DNA of 64,000 nt from positions 372,001 to 436,000 of the forward strand of contig NZ_FNNR01000002.1 of the NCBI RefSeq assembly GCF_900106835.1, written 5' to 3'. Source of the stretch: Arthrobacter sp. cf158 (lineage in GTDB: Bacteria > Actinomycetota > Actinomycetes > Actinomycetales > Micrococcaceae). The notes under the pieces are model-generated. The model was not told the origin of the DNA. It made no database searches and saw only the letters and a list, made by a program, of their open reading frames with translations. Below are positions 22,469-29,090 of the stretch, piece after piece. Each line of letters begins with the position of its first letter. Positions within the stretch are counted from its first letter, which is position 1. A program made the translations under genes and the position numbers.

Positions 22469-23286
22469 AGCTTCAACTCCAATTCGAGGTAGTGATTGAT
22501 GCGCTCCGTGTCAGGCATGCCGGCGGTCGCATCGAGGTAGTCGCTGACCATTTCAGCGGCGATCCGTTCGAGCTGGGCGGCGGCGTCGAGGATGGCGGCT
22601 TGCCAGGCGGGGTCTGCGTAGACGCGCTTTGTCCAGAGCTTCATACCGCCGCAGTAGCTGGTGTAATCGATCCAAGGTCGGCCGGAGACAAGCAAGCCCG
22701 TTTGGAGTTGCGCGATGTTCTCCCCGGGCACTTCGTCGCCAAGGACCGTCTTGAGTTGAATCTTCTGGGCGCGGGACTTGATTTCGATAAGCCCGTCATC
22801 GCCAACCAACCCATCCGGTGAGTATCCGATCTTGAAGCCGTCGAACTCACGGACCATGAAGCCAAGCTCAGTGACTCGGGCGTGGTGGGTGGAGTAAGCG
22901 TCTCTCGCGTACGGCTCATCGAGCTGGCCACGTTCCATGGCCCGGGACTGCAGGGTTGGTTCGACGAATCCGGTGATGCGTTCGGCGGCGAGTGTCATGA
23001 TGAGGCCGAGCGCTGTTTCGCTGGTGGTGTCTGCCGTGATGACCCTGTCCAGTTCGCGGGCTGCTGCCGCTCGGGCCGAGTGGAGGGTCTTGAGTGGGCC
23101 GGGAGTTCGCTTCCCAACGCAGGGGCCTGAGGCTTCTGCGCCGCATTCCGGACAGTCTGTTTCGATTGCCGTTGGCTGGCGCGAAGAAACAATGCTGCCG
23201 AGGACGGACGCTGTCAGGAGGCCGCATCGTGCTTGCAACCACTCGTCGGTGCCTTGTTCGAGTTCTGGGTACGTGTGGAGTGTCAT
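22465..23286 (-). CDS. YqaJ/lambda-Exo-type exonuclease
   Basis: A 273-residue nuclease. The N-terminal motif is GTDEWLQARCGLLTAS. The catalytic core is YSPDGLVGDDGLIEIKS (Asp, then E-x-K). A zinc-ribbon insert with CPECGAEASGPC follows the first helix. It digests one strand of linear DNA to start strand annealing. The start at 23286 has AAGGAGAAGA upstream and overlaps the preceding gene by ATGA. The open frame to 23385 is rejected. Confidence 0.92.
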   Translation of the reverse strand: MTLHTYPELEQGTDEWLQARCGLLTASVLGSIVSSRQPTAIETDCPECGAEASGPCVGKRTPGPLKTLHSARAAAARELDRVITADTTSETALGLIMTLAAERITGFVEPTLQSRAMERGQLDEPYARDAYSTHHARVTELGFMVREFDGFKIGYSPDGLVGDDGLIEIKSRAQKIQLKTVLGDEVPGENIAQLQTGLLVSGRPWIDYTSYCGGMKLWTKRVYADPAWQAAILDAAAQLERIAAEMVSDYLDATAGMPDTERINHYLELELKL

Positions 23287-23483
23287 TCTTCTCCTTGGTT
23301 TGGGCATGAAAAAGGCCCCTGTCCGGGGCCGTGGATCTTGCAGTCTGGGTTGGTGGGTCTGGGCTTTACGGGCGTGTATCGCCATGGCGGGCAGTCGCAG
23401 CCGGGTCGGGGGTTGTGTCCGCGTGACCAGTTCTCTTTGGCCCGGTCATGGTTCATTCCAGGCGGGAGGCTACTGGTGGTCAT
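23283..23483 (-). CDS. Small Cys-rich phage protein containing a terminator-like hairpin
   Basis: A 66-residue protein (MTTSSLPPGMNHDRAKENW..., then GCDCPPW and NPDCKIHGPGQGPFSCPNQ). Three C-x-C or C-x2-H groups suggest one zinc site. It overlaps the upstream gene by 14 bases and the exonuclease gene by ATGA. The hairpin at 23308-23330 lies inside its coding region and encodes HGPGQGPF. Confidence 0.65.
   Translation of the reverse strand: MTTSSLPPGMNHDRAKENWSRGHNPRPGCDCPPWRYTPVKPRPTNPDCKIHGPGQGPFSCPNQGEE
23308..23330 (-). terminator. Terminator-like hairpin inside a coding region
   Basis: Minus-strand GGCCCC, loop GGACA, GGGGCC followed by TTTTT, 22 bases before the exonuclease start. If active it would limit exonuclease and recombination genes unless antitermination occurs. 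Confidence 0.6.
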
Positions 23484-23946
23484 TCCTGACCATGTCATCT
23501 GCAATTTCTTGCTCGGGCGCGTTGGCAAGTTCGGCCAGCGTGGGCAGAATCCTCTCGGTCCGGTCCGATACCTCATAGGGAACTGTGTAGCCCAGCTTTT
23601 CAGCCAACTGCCGGCGGGCTTCCATGTGCCCTTGCCAGCGGTGATAGTCGGCGACGTCACCGCCCGAGTTCCTCGCCGCCGTCACGTACTCGCTGCGCTG
23701 ATTGATGAAGGACAGGACCTCGGGAGTGGGAGCAACTGCAGCTTTCGCAGCGGCTTCGAGGTCGCGAGCGTAGAGAGGAGGGTTATCTTGCTCAAATACC
23801 TCGCCGATAACTTCGCCGTCGCCGAACCATGAGACGAACTCCAAGATCCGCGTGGCAGCACTCTGCGCTGGCGGAAACTTCTTCGAGTCGTCATGCACAT
23901 CGACTTCGGGCGGCTGGTCTGCGTTTTCGATCGGGTCCCGGCTCAT
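23470..23946 (-). CDS. Phage protein of unknown function
   Basis: A 158-residue acidic protein. After a disordered start (DPIENADQPPEVDVHDDS) it is helical (LEAAAKAAVAPTPEVLSFI, HMEARRQLAEKLG). It has no recognised motif. It overlaps its neighbours by ATGA at the start and 14 bases at the end. Confidence 0.7.
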   Translation of the reverse strand: MSRDPIENADQPPEVDVHDDSKKFPPAQSAATRILEFVSWFGDGEVIGEVFEQDNPPLYARDLEAAAKAAVAPTPEVLSFINQRSEYVTAARNSGGDVADYHRWQGHMEARRQLAEKLGYTVPYEVSDRTERILPTLAELANAPEQEIADDMVRNDHQ

Positions 23947-24368
23947 TCGGACTCCTCAAATACGTACGCCGGAATGGGCTGCGACTTGATCGGTCGGAAC
24001 ACGTACCAGACCTCGTCTTCTTCGACGCCGTCTTCCCAGTCGTACTTGGACGGGAAGCCGTGGTCATCGCCGTTGTGTTCGACCATCGACTCTCCGTGCT
24101 TGCCACCGCCTTGCCAGTAGGAGAACCCGAAGAGCCTGCCATCCGACTTGCGGCGTATGACTCGCATGAGTGTGGTGCCTTGGTAGAGGTCGCCGTCCGT
24201 GTGCCACCAGTCGTCGTTGCCGTTCTTGACCAGTTCATACGCGTCCTGGAAGGCTGCGATGTCTTCGGGTGAGGCCTCGCCGTATTCGAGGAAGTTCCAG
24301 ACGACGTCGTGGCCGAGTTCATCGCGGATGGCTACCTTGTCGTCAGCGTCAACTATCAGGGTTGTCAT
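23943..24368 (-). CDS. Phage protein of unknown function
   Basis: A 141-residue acidic protein, rich in Trp, Asp and Gly (KNGNDDWWHTDGDLYQGTT, FGFSYWQGGGKHGES). Beta-rich and probably globular. The function is unknown. The start overlaps the 43-residue gene by ATGA. Confidence 0.7.
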   Translation of the reverse strand: MTTLIVDADDKVAIRDELGHDVVWNFLEYGEASPEDIAAFQDAYELVKNGNDDWWHTDGDLYQGTTLMRVIRRKSDGRLFGFSYWQGGGKHGESMVEHNGDDHGFPSKYDWEDGVEEDEVWYVFRPIKSQPIPAYVFEESE

Positions 24369-24496
24369 GGTTTCTCTTTCGTTGTCGGTTCGGTGATTTG
24401 GAGGATTGTTGCAAGTTCAACTTGCAAGGGATTGCGTGCTTTCGCGGCGAGGATCGGCGGGAGGGGCGCCGGCGGGGTCGGTGCTGGGGTGGTCAT
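24365..24496 (-). CDS. 43-residue phage protein
   Basis: A short gene with ATGA overlaps at both ends, which is the main evidence for it. The sequence starts with MTTPAPTPPAPLPPILAAKA and ends ILQITEPTTKEKP. It has a proline-rich start, a short amphipathic helix and an acidic-basic tail. It contains the palindrome at 24409-24427. The function is unknown. Confidence 0.55.
   Translation of the reverse strand: MTTPAPTPPAPLPPILAAKARNPLQVELATILQITEPTTKEKP
24409..24427. repeat. Perfect 19-nt palindrome
   Basis: TTGCAAGTT, one central base, AACTTGCAA. It lies within the 43-residue coding region and 40 bases from the start of the next gene. It could be an operator or a DNA site for an early protein. 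Confidence 0.6.
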
Positions 24497-24744
24497 GGCT
24501 TGCGACCGTTATGGATGAGCTGCTTGGTGGTGAACTTCCGGCTGTCGTGGGATACCGCAGATACATCCCTTTGTTCGGGCCGTTGGTCGCCGCTGATGGG
24601 GTATTCGCAGCCGGTCGCGCAGTTGGCGATGGCCTGGTACCAGAGCGCGGGCAGGTTCAGGTCAGCGGCCGCCCAACCACCCGCCGGCATACCCTCAGCC
24701 GGACGCTGCTGCACATGCGGGGCACGAAGAGGATGACGGATCAC
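24493..24744 (-). CDS. Small phage protein
   Basis: An 83-residue protein with GTG start at 24744, which overlaps the previous stop (GTGA). The centre (LPALWYQAIANCATGCEYPI) has one C-x3-C pair, and the rest is polar. The longer frame to 24786 is rejected because it lacks a start signal. The function is unknown. Confidence 0.55.
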   Translation of the reverse strand: MIRHPLRAPHVQQRPAEGMPAGGWAAADLNLPALWYQAIANCATGCEYPISGDQRPEQRDVSAVSHDSRKFTTKQLIHNGRKP

Positions 24745-25103
24745 TTGGCCCACCACCGAAGCTGGTACTTGATGTGGAACTGGCAAGCCGGATCATGCGT
24801 GGGCTTCTGCGGATCGTTGATCAAACCTGCCGCTGTCATCGCCGAATGCTCTCGGTCGCAGTCGCATGGGTCAGAAGGTTGCAGCCAGTAGTCAATATTG
24901 GCCAGCAGCTCTTCTACGGACAGCGCTCCCATGTCATCACCCGGGAAGGTGCGTTCGAGGAATGGCCGATCAAGGATGAGATCCCAGCCGCCGGCAAGCC
25001 CAGACATCTCACCGGCGTTGTAGATCGGCTCCCATGTGAGCTCCTTGACCTTGTAACCGCGGGACTCCACAGCGTTCGTGATGCGTTGCCTTGCGCGGCT
25101 CAT
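24741..25103 (-). CDS. Conserved phage protein
   Basis: A 120-residue protein. It begins MSRARQRITNAVESRGYKV and contains WEPIYNAGEMSGLAGGW, a segment seen in many actinophage early proteins. The C-terminus has C-x-C and H-x4-C groups (DPCDCDREHS, HDPACQFH), probably zinc-binding. The function is unknown. Confidence 0.7.
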   Translation of the reverse strand: MSRARQRITNAVESRGYKVKELTWEPIYNAGEMSGLAGGWDLILDRPFLERTFPGDDMGALSVEELLANIDYWLQPSDPCDCDREHSAMTAAGLINDPQKPTHDPACQFHIKYQLRWWAK

Positions 25104-25276
25104 GACTCACCTTTCCTGTAGCTGTCGGCGTCATCCTCGTAACGGGTCTGCGCTTCTTCCTCTATGGCGTCCCAGTCCACCGGCTCGCGCGGTTCCAGAC
25201 GGCGGTCATGCTGGCGGGCCTTGTGGATCATGAGTGGGCCAGCAGCGAACACAAAAGCGAGCATCAGGATGGTCAT
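25100..25276 (-). CDS. Small one-helix membrane protein
   Basis: A 58-residue protein beginning MTILMLAFVFAAGPLMIHKA, one transmembrane helix, then a charged acidic tail (EPREPVDWDAIEEEAQTRYE). It overlaps its neighbours by ATGA. It could affect the host envelope or anchor another early protein. The role is unknown. Confidence 0.65.
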   Translation of the reverse strand: MTILMLAFVFAAGPLMIHKARQHDRRLEPREPVDWDAIEEEAQTRYEDDADSYRKGES

Positions 25277-25545
25277 TGCTGTTTCCCTTCTGTGCAGCGG
25301 CGCCATGTCTTCAGCGAGCCGTTCTTACGGGAACGGGCTGTGGATGTTGCCGAGGTGACCGACTCGATGAGCCCTTGGTTGCGGGCTTGGGCAAACGCCA
25401 TGCCCGGCCAGTTCTGATGTGCCGGCGGCCGCATCTCCTTACGCAGGTCGTCGGCCGTGAACTCTTCCTTGTCCCGGGAGAGTTGCCCGATGGTGGCGAC
25501 AGCATCCTCAATCCAGACGTTGTCTTCGAGAGCAGCAGCCTTCAT
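25273..25545 (-). CDS. Small phage protein, winged-helix-like
   Basis: A 90-residue protein. The arrangement WIEDAVATIGQLSRDKEEFTAD..., DDLRKEM and SRKNGSLKTWRR is reminiscent of a winged-helix domain with a basic wing, suggesting DNA binding. The start at 25545 overlaps the previous gene by ATGA. It is not assigned to a family. Confidence 0.6.
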   Translation of the reverse strand: MKAAALEDNVWIEDAVATIGQLSRDKEEFTADDLRKEMRPPAHQNWPGMAFAQARNQGLIESVTSATSTARSRKNGSLKTWRRCTEGKQQ

Positions 25546-25742
25546 GAGTTCCTCTTCCTTGCCGCGTAGGCGTTGATGTCGTCCTTGATGCGCTTCTGCC
25601 GGGCACGCTCGAGTGCATCTGCCATTAGGTCCGGGGTGAATTGGAAGGCGTTCTTGCGGGGCCGCTTGCCGCCGCGGCCGTTCTCGACAGGGCGGGAGTT
25701 GATCCCTTGCTTTACTGCGCGCTTCACCATTCCGTCGTTCAT
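25542..25742 (-). CDS. Small basic phage protein
   Basis: A 66-residue, strongly basic protein (VKRAVKQGINSRPVENGRGG, then LERARQKRIKDDINAYAARK). Helical at its end. ATGA overlaps on both sides. It may bind nucleic acid. The function is unknown. Confidence 0.6.
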   Translation of the reverse strand: MNDGMVKRAVKQGINSRPVENGRGGKRPRKNAFQFTPDLMADALERARQKRIKDDINAYAARKRNS

Positions 25743-26002
25743 GCCGCCAACCTCCGCGCCGCTGCAGCATGGTTGCGCTCTCGCATAACGTTCTTCACTG
25801 CTTCCTCGCCCGTCGGGTCCGAGTGTTGAAGGACACGGGCGATGAGCTCGTCATCCGTGAGGGTCAATGCGTTGCACGCTTCGAAGTTGCGGTTGATTTT
25901 CTTCGCCGCCCGCCTGACGACCGTGCGATCGAGGGGGAGCCTGTGAGTGGCAGCATAGGAACGGATCTTGTTTTCCCAGCCAGCCAAAGTGTTTTCGGGC
26001 AT
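25739..26002 (-). CDS. Small basic phage protein sharing a motif with the 18641-18862 protein
   Basis: An 87-residue helical protein. Its C-terminal segment DPTGEEAVKNVMRE nearly repeats DPTGDEAVNNVIRS of the protein at 18641-18862. The first half (WENKIRSYAATHRLPLDRT) is basic. The 108 bases between it and the excisionase-like gene hold no gene. The function is unknown. Confidence 0.6.
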   Translation of the reverse strand: MPENTLAGWENKIRSYAATHRLPLDRTVVRRAAKKINRNFEACNALTLTDDELIARVLQHSDPTGEEAVKNVMRERNHAAAARRLAA

Positions 26003-26110
26003 GGCAATTAGCCCTTTCTCCGAGGGACGAACCCATGGGTGAGGTCAAAGATGGTGATGCAGGAAGGGTGCCCAGATAGTCGGGCGAGGGTGCCAGAAGT
26101 GGCGGGGCCG

Positions 26111-26359
26111 TTAGGCGAAGGGGTCGTGCTTTGCTTCTTGCTCGGCTGCGCCGGCGTTTCGTTCGCGTACCCAGAGGATGAGCTTTTCGATGTCATCTTG
26201 GTGGAGCATGATTCGGTTCTTGCTGAGTCTGGTGCAGTGCCCGGACTCTCGGCAGTAGCGCCGTAGTTCTGTCTTGGTCATCCCCAACTCTGGGGCGACT
26301 TCTTCGGGTGTTCGGAAAGTTGCTGGGGTTTCGGAAGCTTGGAGGGTTACGGTGGACAT
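26111..26359 (-). CDS. Excisionase-like HTH protein
   Basis: An 82-residue protein with the MerR/Xis-type winged-helix order: RTPEEVAPELGMTKTELRRY, then the wing (HCTRLSKNRIMLHQDDIEKL). It follows the repressor gene directly (five bases apart), so it is expressed from the same leftward promoter. It could act as excisionase or as an early regulator. No integrase lies next to it in the window. Confidence 0.7.
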   Translation of the reverse strand: MSTVTLQASETPATFRTPEEVAPELGMTKTELRRYCRESGHCTRLSKNRIMLHQDDIEKLILWVRERNAGAAEQEAKHDPFA

Positions 26360-26363
26360 TCGC

Positions 26364-26618
26364 TCACGCCGCTTCCCGTGTGGCCATGGAGTTTGGCAAC
26401 AGCGACGACGGCTGGATGTTGAGTCGATCGGCGACGTGCGCCAGCTGGTTGATGGTGAAGCTACGCTCTCCTTCGAGCGTCCTCCGCATCGTGCTGTAGC
26501 TCATGTCGAGCGTCTCGGCGAGAGCTTTCACGGTGACGCGCTTTACGATCAGGGCCTCTTGTACTCGCTGGCCGATCTCCACGTCCGGGCTGTTGGGTGG
26601 GGTGGTTGGGGTGTCCAT
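26364..26618 (-). CDS. Cro/CI-type regulator, leftward
   Basis: An 84-residue XRE-family HTH protein (VKALAETLDMSYSTMRRTLE, SFTINQLAHVADRL). It begins at ATG 26618 immediately downstream of two operator-like repeats and is the first gene of the long leftward operon. It therefore behaves like Cro or an early autorepressor. There is no catalytic or dimerisation domain, so it differs from CI-type cleavable repressors. The open frame to 26675 runs through the operators and is rejected. Confidence 0.8.
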   Translation of the reverse strand: MDTPTTPPNSPDVEIGQRVQEALIVKRVTVKALAETLDMSYSTMRRTLEGERSFTINQLAHVADRLNIQPSSLLPNSMATREAA

Positions 26619-26632
26619 ATGAGTACTGTAAG

Positions 26633-26668
26633 TGTCCGTTTGGACAATTGCAAGTATCCATTTGAACA
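26633..26668. promoter_or_regulatory. Twin operator sites between divergent HTH genes
   Basis: TGTCCGTTTGGACA (26633-26646, a perfect dyad around the centre) and TATCCATTTGAACA (26655-26668, imperfect). Their centres are 22 bases apart, about two helical turns. They lie just upstream of the leftward HTH gene. Half-sites (TGTCC or GGACA) also occur at both start codons. Confidence 0.7.
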
Positions 26669-26754
26669 CTTCCAAGTAGTCCGAAGTGCGTGAACTGAGT
26701 ACACGTTGGTGACCCTAGGTAAACCTGTATCTGGTTACCCAGTTACCAATCACG

Positions 26755-26790
26755 TTGTGTAAGTGACCAATTGGTGTTTAAGATTGACAC
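26755..26790 (+). promoter_or_regulatory. Promoter of the rightward HTH gene (leaderless)
   Basis: TTGTGT (26755-26760), an 18-base spacer, TAAGAT (26779-26784), then six bases to ATG 26791. No ribosome site fits in that gap, so the mRNA should start at or next to the AUG. Confidence 0.6.
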
Positions 26791-27033
26791 ATGGACACAT
26801 ACGGTGAACGCCTGGAAGCGGCGTTGGCAACTCAAATCAAGGTTGAACTGGCCGAGCGCGACATGGACCAGAAAGACCTGGCTGCCAAGATGGGCATCGA
26901 ACGCGCAACCCTGAACCGCTACCTCAAAGGTCACCGCAGCATGCCCATGCCGGCCTTCTTCAAGCTCGCCGAGTCGCTGGGCCTCAGTCCTCAGGCTCTG
27001 ATGCAGCGCGCTGAAGCTCGTATTGCCGAATAA
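26791..27033 (+). CDS. XRE-family regulator, rightward
   Basis: An 80-residue HTH protein (AERDMDQKDLAAKMGIERAT, LNRYLKGHRSMPMPAFFKL). It is divergent from the leftward regulator, with operators between them, an arrangement typical of a lysogeny switch. It is too small for a cleavable repressor. Which of the two maintains lysogeny cannot be told from sequence. Leaderless start as described for its promoter. Confidence 0.82.
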   Translation: MDTYGERLEAALATQIKVELAERDMDQKDLAAKMGIERATLNRYLKGHRSMPMPAFFKLAESLGLSPQALMQRAEARIAE

Positions 27034-27420
27034 GCAAGGATGGCAGGACGCCTGCAGCGGCAGCTGTATTGCCAAGCTCCCTTACCGTGCGGATCGTCAC
27101 TGATCCGACCGTTGCAACGTCAATCCTCAAGCGGCACTCCCCAAATCGTTCGAACATATGTACTAATAAAAGAACCTTAGCGGGAGACTCCGACAAGGTG
27201 CGAATAGTCGCCCGTGGCCGCTAGAACTAGGCCCGTAATACTCGAATCGCCAAGGCAAATTTACCCCATATGGGGCGGGTTGCTTAAATCGATCTTGTGG
27301 ATGTATCACGTAGGCGCGTAGCGTTGATCGCAGCAGCTATGCCCCATATGGGTTGTTAATGGCCATATGGGGTAGATCATGCGTCTATGGGGTTTTCTAG
27401 TCCAAGGACGGTTTACGATC
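27034..27420. promoter_or_regulatory. Operator-rich upstream region with CCCCATATGGGG repeats
   Basis: About 390 bases without a gene between two rightward HTH genes. It holds a full dyad CCCCATATGGGG (27264-27275) and further copies: CCCCATATGGG (27342-27352), CCATATGGGG (27363-27372) and half-site CTATGGGG (27385-27392). The last three are spaced about 19-20 bases. They most likely bind the product of the next gene. The rest of the stretch (27034-27260) shows nothing clear. Confidence 0.7.
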
Positions 27421-27714
27421 ATGTCTATGCCCACAGGTAAACAGCCGGAAGCCGGCCCGTTCGCGCGCGCCGTCTCGGCCGAGTTTCGGGCAGTCATGGC
27501 CCGGAAGCAGGTGAGCGGCCCGCAACTGGCGAAAGCCAGCAAGATATCCCAGAGCTACCTGTCCAGGCGCCTCCGGAATGAGGTGGCTTTCACGGCCAAT
27601 GACATCGAGGCGATTTGCAAGGCGTTGGAGGTCAGTTTGTTCGGCGTCTTGCAGGCTGCGGTGAAGTCGATGGCCAGCAGCCAGGTCCGCAGGGATCGGC
27701 TGCCGGATCAGTGA
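27421..27714 (+). CDS. XRE-family regulator next to the attachment site
   Basis: A 97-residue HTH protein (VSGPQLAKASKISQSYLSRR, FTANDIEAICKALEVSLFGV) with an N-terminal extension. It stands alone with its own operator array upstream and terminator downstream, right beside the presumed attR. It could be the lysogenic repressor, since such genes often lie at the prophage end. The start is placed at ATG 27421; the upstream open frame from 27379 overlaps the last repeat. Confidence 0.78.
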   Translation: MSMPTGKQPEAGPFARAVSAEFRAVMARKQVSGPQLAKASKISQSYLSRRLRNEVAFTANDIEAICKALEVSLFGVLQAAVKSMASSQVRRDRLPDQ

Positions 27715-27730
27715 GAACCACCAAAAAATG

Positions 27731-27764
27731 AGCCCCACCCTCGGCAATGAGGATGGGGCTTTTT
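27731..27764 (+). terminator. Terminator of the last prophage gene
   Basis: AGCCCCA-C-CCTC, loop GGCAAT, GAGG-A-TGGGGCT followed by TTTTTCG, 17 bases after the HTH stop. Confidence 0.9.
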
Positions 27765-27890
27765 CGTGGGCCAATATTTGTTGGCCGCGCCAACATGGGA
27801 CGGAACAGGTGAGGTTGAGGACGGGCAAGAACCGCTAGATTCAGCGGAGGAAAGATCGAACACATGTGCCGAAACATGACCGTACGGGTT

Positions 27891-27914
27891 TTCAATTCCC
27901 CCCATCTCCACCCA
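27891..27914 (+). other. attR: 3' end of a tmRNA (ssrA) gene
   Basis: TTCAATTCCCCCC (T-loop and 3' T-stem) followed by CATCTCC-ACCCA reads as the T-arm/acceptor end of a tmRNA; tmRNA genes end in CTCCACCA (family knowledge). The upstream T-stem bases GGGTT do not pair with CCCCC, and the rest of a tmRNA is absent to the left. This means the left flank is phage DNA joined to the last part of the gene. The end reads ACCCA rather than ACCA. The native terminator follows within five bases. Confidence 0.6.
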
Positions 27915-27918
27915 GGAA

Positions 27919-27952
27919 AGCCCTCGGATCTTCGTGATCCGGGGGCTTTTTC
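27919..27952 (+). terminator. Terminator following the tmRNA-like 3' end
   Basis: AGCCCTCGGATC (27919-27930), loop TTCGT, GATCCGGGGGCT (27936-27947), then TTTTTC. It is a 12-bp stem with one G-T pair. Its distance from the acceptor end fits an ssrA terminator. The 132 bases from here to the protease gene show only that gene's ribosome site. Confidence 0.9.
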
Positions 27953-28084
27953 TGTGCCCGTAAACAGCGTTCACCCACGGCGTACCAACTTATGGAGTAG
28001 TAAGCCGTCGTTGGCGGTTGTAGTGGATAGGCAACTGGACCGCACGCTAGCGGGGCAGCCTACAGGGGTAGCAGGAGGTACGGG

Positions 28085-29083
28085 ATGAGCACCCAGCCGG
28101 AGTTCGAACAACCGGAGTTGGATCCGCAAAACGTCGTAGACGAAGACCAAGCGTTGGACGCCTACTCCCGGATTGTCATTAGTGTGGCGGCGTCCGTGAC
28201 GCCCCACGTCGCGGCCATTGAAATGACCAGCACCGGCCGTCGAGGCCAAATCAGGGTGGGCAGCGGATCGGCGGTCGTTTTCACCGGTGATGGCTACATG
28301 TTGACGAATGCCCACGTGGTGGCAGGCATCCAGGCAGGCAGGGCCGTCTTCGCCGATGGCAAGCACACGGACGTGGAGTTGGTCGGCGCAGATCCTTTGT
28401 CCGATCTGGCTGTGGTCCGGGGCCATAGGTCCACTCCGCCGCCTGCTCTGCTGGGAAATGCAGATACGTTGCGAGTGGGGCAGCTGGTGATCGCAGTGGG
28501 CAACCCGCTGGGTTTGGCGGGATCTGTGACCGCGGGAGTCGTGAGTGGGCTGGGCAGGTCCATCCCTGTCCGGGCAGGCGAACACCGGCGCGTCATTGAG
28601 GACGTCATTCAGACGGACGCCGCGCTGAATCCCGGCAACTCGGGTGGTGCTTTGGCGGACACCCAGGGCCGCATAGTCGGAATTAACACGGCTGTGGCAG
28701 GTCTGGGGCTCGGGTTGGCGGTGCCCATCAACAGGACAACGCAACGCATCATCGCGTCGCTGTTAAGGGACGGCAAGGTACACCGTGCCTATCTGGGCCT
28801 GGTGAGTACACCGATACCCCTTGACGCCAGTGCAGTGGTGCGGACGGGCCAGAAGGAGGGCCTACGCGTTGTGGAGGTGATACAGGACTCCCCGGCGGAG
28901 TTGTCGGGACTCCAGCCAGGCGACCTCGTGCTCCGTGCCCAGGGGCGGGCCGTGTCCAGCGCGGAAAGCCTCCAGAAGCTACTGTTCGAAGAAGCCATTG
29001 GCGAATCTTTCCCTTTGACAGTGCTGCGGGACGGAAGAATCCTGCAGCTCATAGCAGTGCCGTCCGAAATGAGCCAACAGTGA
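28085..29083 (+). CDS. HtrA-like trypsin serine protease with PDZ
   Basis: A 332-residue S1C protease. The triad is His in LTNAHVVAG (about residue 78), Asp in LSDLAVVR (about 105) and Ser in NPGNSGGAL (about 184). A PDZ domain follows (VVEVIQDSPAELSGLQPGDL). Unlike most HtrA proteins it has no signal peptide or membrane helix, only an acidic start, so it is probably cytoplasmic or misses an anchor. AGGAGGTACGGG precedes ATG 28085. It is probably the first gene downstream of the native ssrA locus. Confidence 0.9.
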   Translation: MSTQPEFEQPELDPQNVVDEDQALDAYSRIVISVAASVTPHVAAIEMTSTGRRGQIRVGSGSAVVFTGDGYMLTNAHVVAGIQAGRAVFADGKHTDVELVGADPLSDLAVVRGHRSTPPPALLGNADTLRVGQLVIAVGNPLGLAGSVTAGVVSGLGRSIPVRAGEHRRVIEDVIQTDAALNPGNSGGALADTQGRIVGINTAVAGLGLGLAVPINRTTQRIIASLLRDGKVHRAYLGLVSTPIPLDASAVVRTGQKEGLRVVEVIQDSPAELSGLQPGDLVLRAQGRAVSSAESLQKLLFEEAIGESFPLTVLRDGRILQLIAVPSEMSQQ

Positions 29084-29090
29084 GGACAGC

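Larger units (their letters stand above)
1..27914. mobile_element. Prophage, right-hand part
   Basis: The block carries phage-only genes in phage order: MuF-like head protein, portal, split terminase, HNH nuclease, then a long minus-strand early operon (RusA, clamp, helicase-methylase, RNA repair, SSB, exonuclease) and an immunity region. The right boundary is placed at a tmRNA-like 3' end near 27891-27914. The left boundary, the remaining structural genes, lysis genes and any integrase are outside the window. No integrase is visible inside it. Most genes look intact, and only the large terminase is broken or frameshifted. Confidence 0.92.

Noticed and set aside
26111..27714. Integrase or recombinase at the right prophage end
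   Set aside because: All frames in this region are small HTH proteins. No tyrosine or serine recombinase motif was found, so it must be elsewhere or lost.
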